A DNA stretch of 64,000 nt from Methylotenera sp. (lineage in GTDB: Bacteria; Pseudomonadota; Gammaproteobacteria; Burkholderiales; Methylophilaceae). The stretch is from contig NZ_JAURYU010000049.1 of the NCBI RefSeq assembly GCF_030653755.1, positions 43,674-107,673 of the forward strand, in the 5' to 3' direction. The notes below the pieces were generated by a model. The model was not told where the DNA came from. It searched no databases and saw only the letters and a list, made by a program, of their open reading frames with translations. The translations under genes were made by a program, and so were the position numbers. Positions 62,095-64,000 of this stretch are shown in pieces (the first letter of the stretch is position 1; each line of letters begins with the position of its first letter).

Positions 62095-63507
62095 ATGAAG
62101 AAATTACTCTCGATGTTTGCACTGGTTGCTGCGCTTGGTTTAGGTTACAGCAGCACTACGTACGCAGAAGATGTTGTAGTAACAACTGACGTAGTCGCTA
62201 CAGAAGAAGCTGCTCCAGTAGCTACAGAGGCTGCTCCAGTAGCTGAAGTAGCGGCCGAATTAGCAGTTGCAGAAGAAGCGCCAGAGACACTTGATGCTGG
62301 CAACACAGCTTGGATGGTAATGGCAACAATTTTAGTATTGTTGATGATTATTCCTGGTTTAGCATTATTTTACGGTGGCTTAGTGCGCACCAAAAATATG
62401 CTATCAGTATTAATGCAAGTGTTTGTGATTACTGCCATGGTATCTGTTATTTGGGCAGTGTATGGTTACAGCTTTGCATTTACAGATGGTGGTAGCTTGA
62501 ATGGGTATATCGGTGGCGGAAGCAAAATCTTCTTAGCTGGCATTACGCCTGATTCATTAAGTGGCTCAATTCCTGAGTATGTGTTCTTAACATTCCAACT
62601 GACTTTTGCAGCAATCACACCAGCTTTGATTGTTGGCGGCTTTGCTGAGCGTATGAAGTTCTCTGCTGTACTAGCATTTGTTGCACTTTGGGTAACTTTT
62701 GTATACCTTCCAGTTGCACATATGGTATGGGGTGGTGGCGTACTTGCTGATTTAGGCGCAAAAGACTTTGCTGGTGGCACTGTAGTTCATATCAACGCAG
62801 GTATTGCTGCATTGGTTGGCGCGGTCTTACTTGGCAAACGTATCGGTTACGGTAAAGAGTCTATGACACCTCATAGCATGGTAATGACAATGATTGGTGC
62901 ATCATTACTATGGGTAGGTTGGTTTGGTTTCAACGTTGGTAGCGAACTTGCTGCGGACGGTACTGCTGGTTTAGCATTAATCAACACTCAACTAGCGACA
63001 GCTGCTGCTGTCATGGCTTGGATATTCATTGAGTGGTTAGCACGTGGTAAACCTTCAATGTTGGGTGGTGCTTCAGGCGCTGTAGCTGGTTTAGTTGCAA
63101 TCACACCAGCATGTGGCTTTATCGGCCCGATGGGTGCAATCGTACTAGGCTTTGTAGCTAGCTTGGTGAGCTTCTGGGCAGTGACTAGCCTAAAAAGTAA
63201 ACTTGGTTATGATGACTCACTCGACGTTTTCGGTATCCACGGTGTTGCAGGTATCATCGGTGCAATCGGTACTGGCATATTTATGAGTACTAGCCTTGGT
63301 GGTGTAGGTTACGACGAAGGTGTAACAATGTCGAGCCAAGTAACAACACAAGCAATTGCTGTAGGTGTGACAATCTTGTGGGCTGGCGTAGTAAGCTTCA
63401 TCCTTTACAAAGTAGTTGATGTATTAATCGGTCTACGTGTTTCAGAAGAATCAGAGCGTGAAGGCTTAGATACAACAGAACATGGCGAACGTGCTTATCA
63501 TATGTAA
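62095..63507 (+). CDS. amtB: Ammonium transporter AmtB
   Basis: 470-aa ammonium channel with 11 helices. Signal peptide (ends TTYA), then an Ala/Val/Glu/Pro-rich extension of about 50 residues not present in E. coli AmtB, then DAGNTAWMVMATILVLLMIIPG. Pore histidines are in LPVAHMVWGGG and FGIHGVAGIIG. C-terminal tail GLRVSEESEREGLD, which binds GlnK, is present. 10 nt after glnK. Confidence 0.96.
   Translation: MKKLLSMFALVAALGLGYSSTTYAEDVVVTTDVVATEEAAPVATEAAPVAEVAAELAVAEEAPETLDAGNTAWMVMATILVLLMIIPGLALFYGGLVRTKNMLSVLMQVFVITAMVSVIWAVYGYSFAFTDGGSLNGYIGGGSKIFLAGITPDSLSGSIPEYVFLTFQLTFAAITPALIVGGFAERMKFSAVLAFVALWVTFVYLPVAHMVWGGGVLADLGAKDFAGGTVVHINAGIAALVGAVLLGKRIGYGKESMTPHSMVMTMIGASLLWVGWFGFNVGSELAADGTAGLALINTQLATAAAVMAWIFIEWLARGKPSMLGGASGAVAGLVAITPACGFIGPMGAIVLGFVASLVSFWAVTSLKSKLGYDDSLDVFGIHGVAGIIGAIGTGIFMSTSLGGVGYDEGVTMSSQVTTQAIAVGVTILWAGVVSFILYKVVDVLIGLRVSEESEREGLDTTEHGERAYHM
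62209..62250 (+). repeat. 21-nt tandem repeat in the AmtB N-terminal extension
   Basis: GCTGCTCCAGTAGCT starts both units (62209 and 62230), coding AAPVA-x-E/V twice. The extension probably grew by duplication. Confidence 0.7.
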
Positions 63508-63525
63508 TTGAATGGTTAGCTAATG

Positions 63526-63559
63526 AAAAAAAGGGGGTACATATGTACCCCCTTTTTTT
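63526..63559. terminator. Strong terminator after amtB
   Basis: A perfect 34-nt palindrome: seven A, GGGGGTAC, centre ATAT, GTACCCCC, seven T. It should stop transcription in both directions. Confidence 0.95.
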
Positions 63560-63579
63560 ACGTTGCAATTCAAGGTTGA

Positions 63580-64000
63580 ATCCGCCAAGTATTTGAAATT
63601 GGCATCATGTTATTTGCTAGTGCTGGATTTTTCTGCATAACATCTATCTACTAGCATCGGAATTATTGATGATGGGCATGCAGACCACTCTATTTGGCCC
63701 AATTAAATATGCTCATTTACCGCAATACTTAAACGAGTATGAAATACTAGGTGGTAAAAGCATGGCAGAAATAGGGAGCTTTGTTGCGATTCTACTTTGG
63801 CAAATAGTTGGGTCGTGCCTTGCTATTATTGCAGTCTCTTGGTTTTGATTTTTATAGCACAACGCTACTCGCGCAATTCCCTAATTTTGCAAAAAAAATA
63901 TTGCATGGCGATGAAAGCGTATTCATTTTATTACTTTCTATTTTCTCATTGGGTATTGGTATAGGCTCGCTCATGTGTGAAAAGCTATCTAAAGGAAAAG
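63580..64000 (+). pseudogene. Decayed MFS transporter (LplT/acyltransferase-associated type)
   Basis: Fragments in three frames align with one MFS protein: IRQVFEIGIMLFASAGF (63580-63630), LHNIYLL...MGMQTTLFGPIKYAHLPQYL to AVSWF (63633-63845), and STTLLAQFPNFAKKILHG onward (63856-64000). Lesions are a frameshift at the T-run near 63630, an apparent loss of about 80 codons between VAILL and AVSWF, a TGA where TGG (W) is expected at 63846, and an extra T just after. The N-terminal part is missing. The gene runs off the window. Confidence 0.75.

Noticed and set aside
63666..63848. Short intact membrane protein of 60 aa
   Set aside because: It aligns with the middle of a larger MFS protein that continues in other frames on both sides, so it is a pseudogene fragment.

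Overview
The window reads as a chromosomal segment of a betaproteobacterium. Gene content and order (hemA-prfA-prmC, gatCAB divergent from mreBCD-mrdA-rodA, metX-metW, gshA of the proteobacterial short type, TorF-glnK-amtB, ybeD-lipB-lipA), moderate AT bias and lysine/asparagine-rich proteins fit Methylophilaceae (Methylotenera-like methylotrophs). This placement is inference; no rRNA or taxonomic marker is present. Nearly all of the 64 kb is densely packed housekeeping sequence with short intergenic gaps. No tRNA, rRNA, CRISPR array, prophage or intact insertion sequence was seen.

Layout. 1-3.4 kb (minus): ahpC with its terminator and a dyad-rich promoter, then an operon M48 peptidase-soxY-soxZ. 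3.4-9.8 kb: moaC (plus), then a minus-strand run rpe-gph-trpE-MASE1/PAS/GGDEF/EAL protein. 9.86-16.9 kb (plus): hemA, a structured 102-nt intergenic element, prfA, prmC, a BLUF photoreceptor, metX, metW, an AmpG-like permease. 16.9-22.5 kb: xth (minus), pyrE and a DUF4124 protein (plus), gatB-gatA-gatC (minus). 22.8-32.7 kb (plus): the cell-elongation cluster mreB-mreC-mreD-mrdA-rodA-rlpA-dacC followed by ybeD-lipB-lipA. 32.8-38.2 kb (plus): gshA-gshB, then apbE, a NusG-domain-II protein, a Gx family membrane protein and a DUF3108 protein. 38.3-45.9 kb (minus): a type IV pilus minor pilin operon pilE-fimT-pilV-pilW-pilX-pilY1. 46.1-47.5 kb (plus): lptM-like lipoprotein and lysA, followed by REP-like repeats. 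48-52.1 kb: purU (minus), ispH, nudB, nadA and a HIT protein (plus). 52.1-60.6 kb (minus): ubiK-comM-metH-mpl-tonB-like and a [2Fe-2S] ferredoxin. 60.7-63.5 kb (plus): TorF porin-glnK-amtB behind a textbook sigma-54 promoter. The last 0.4 kb is a decayed transporter gene.

Functional themes: peptidoglycan synthesis and recycling (mre/mrd/rod, rlpA, dacC, ampG, mpl), cofactor synthesis (lipoate, glutathione, molybdopterin, NAD, FMN transfer), methionine synthesis by both metX/metW and metH, nitrogen sensing and ammonium uptake, and pilus assembly. Most unusual items: the nested-repeat element between hemA and prfA, the REP/REPIN-type repeats at about 38.35 and 47.6 kb, the stand-alone soxYZ coupled to an M48 peptidase, the ApbE/NusG-II/Gx module, the decayed MFS gene at the right edge, and the sigma-54 promoter of TorF-glnK-amtB. 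I did not find a clear defence or other wholly new multi-gene system.
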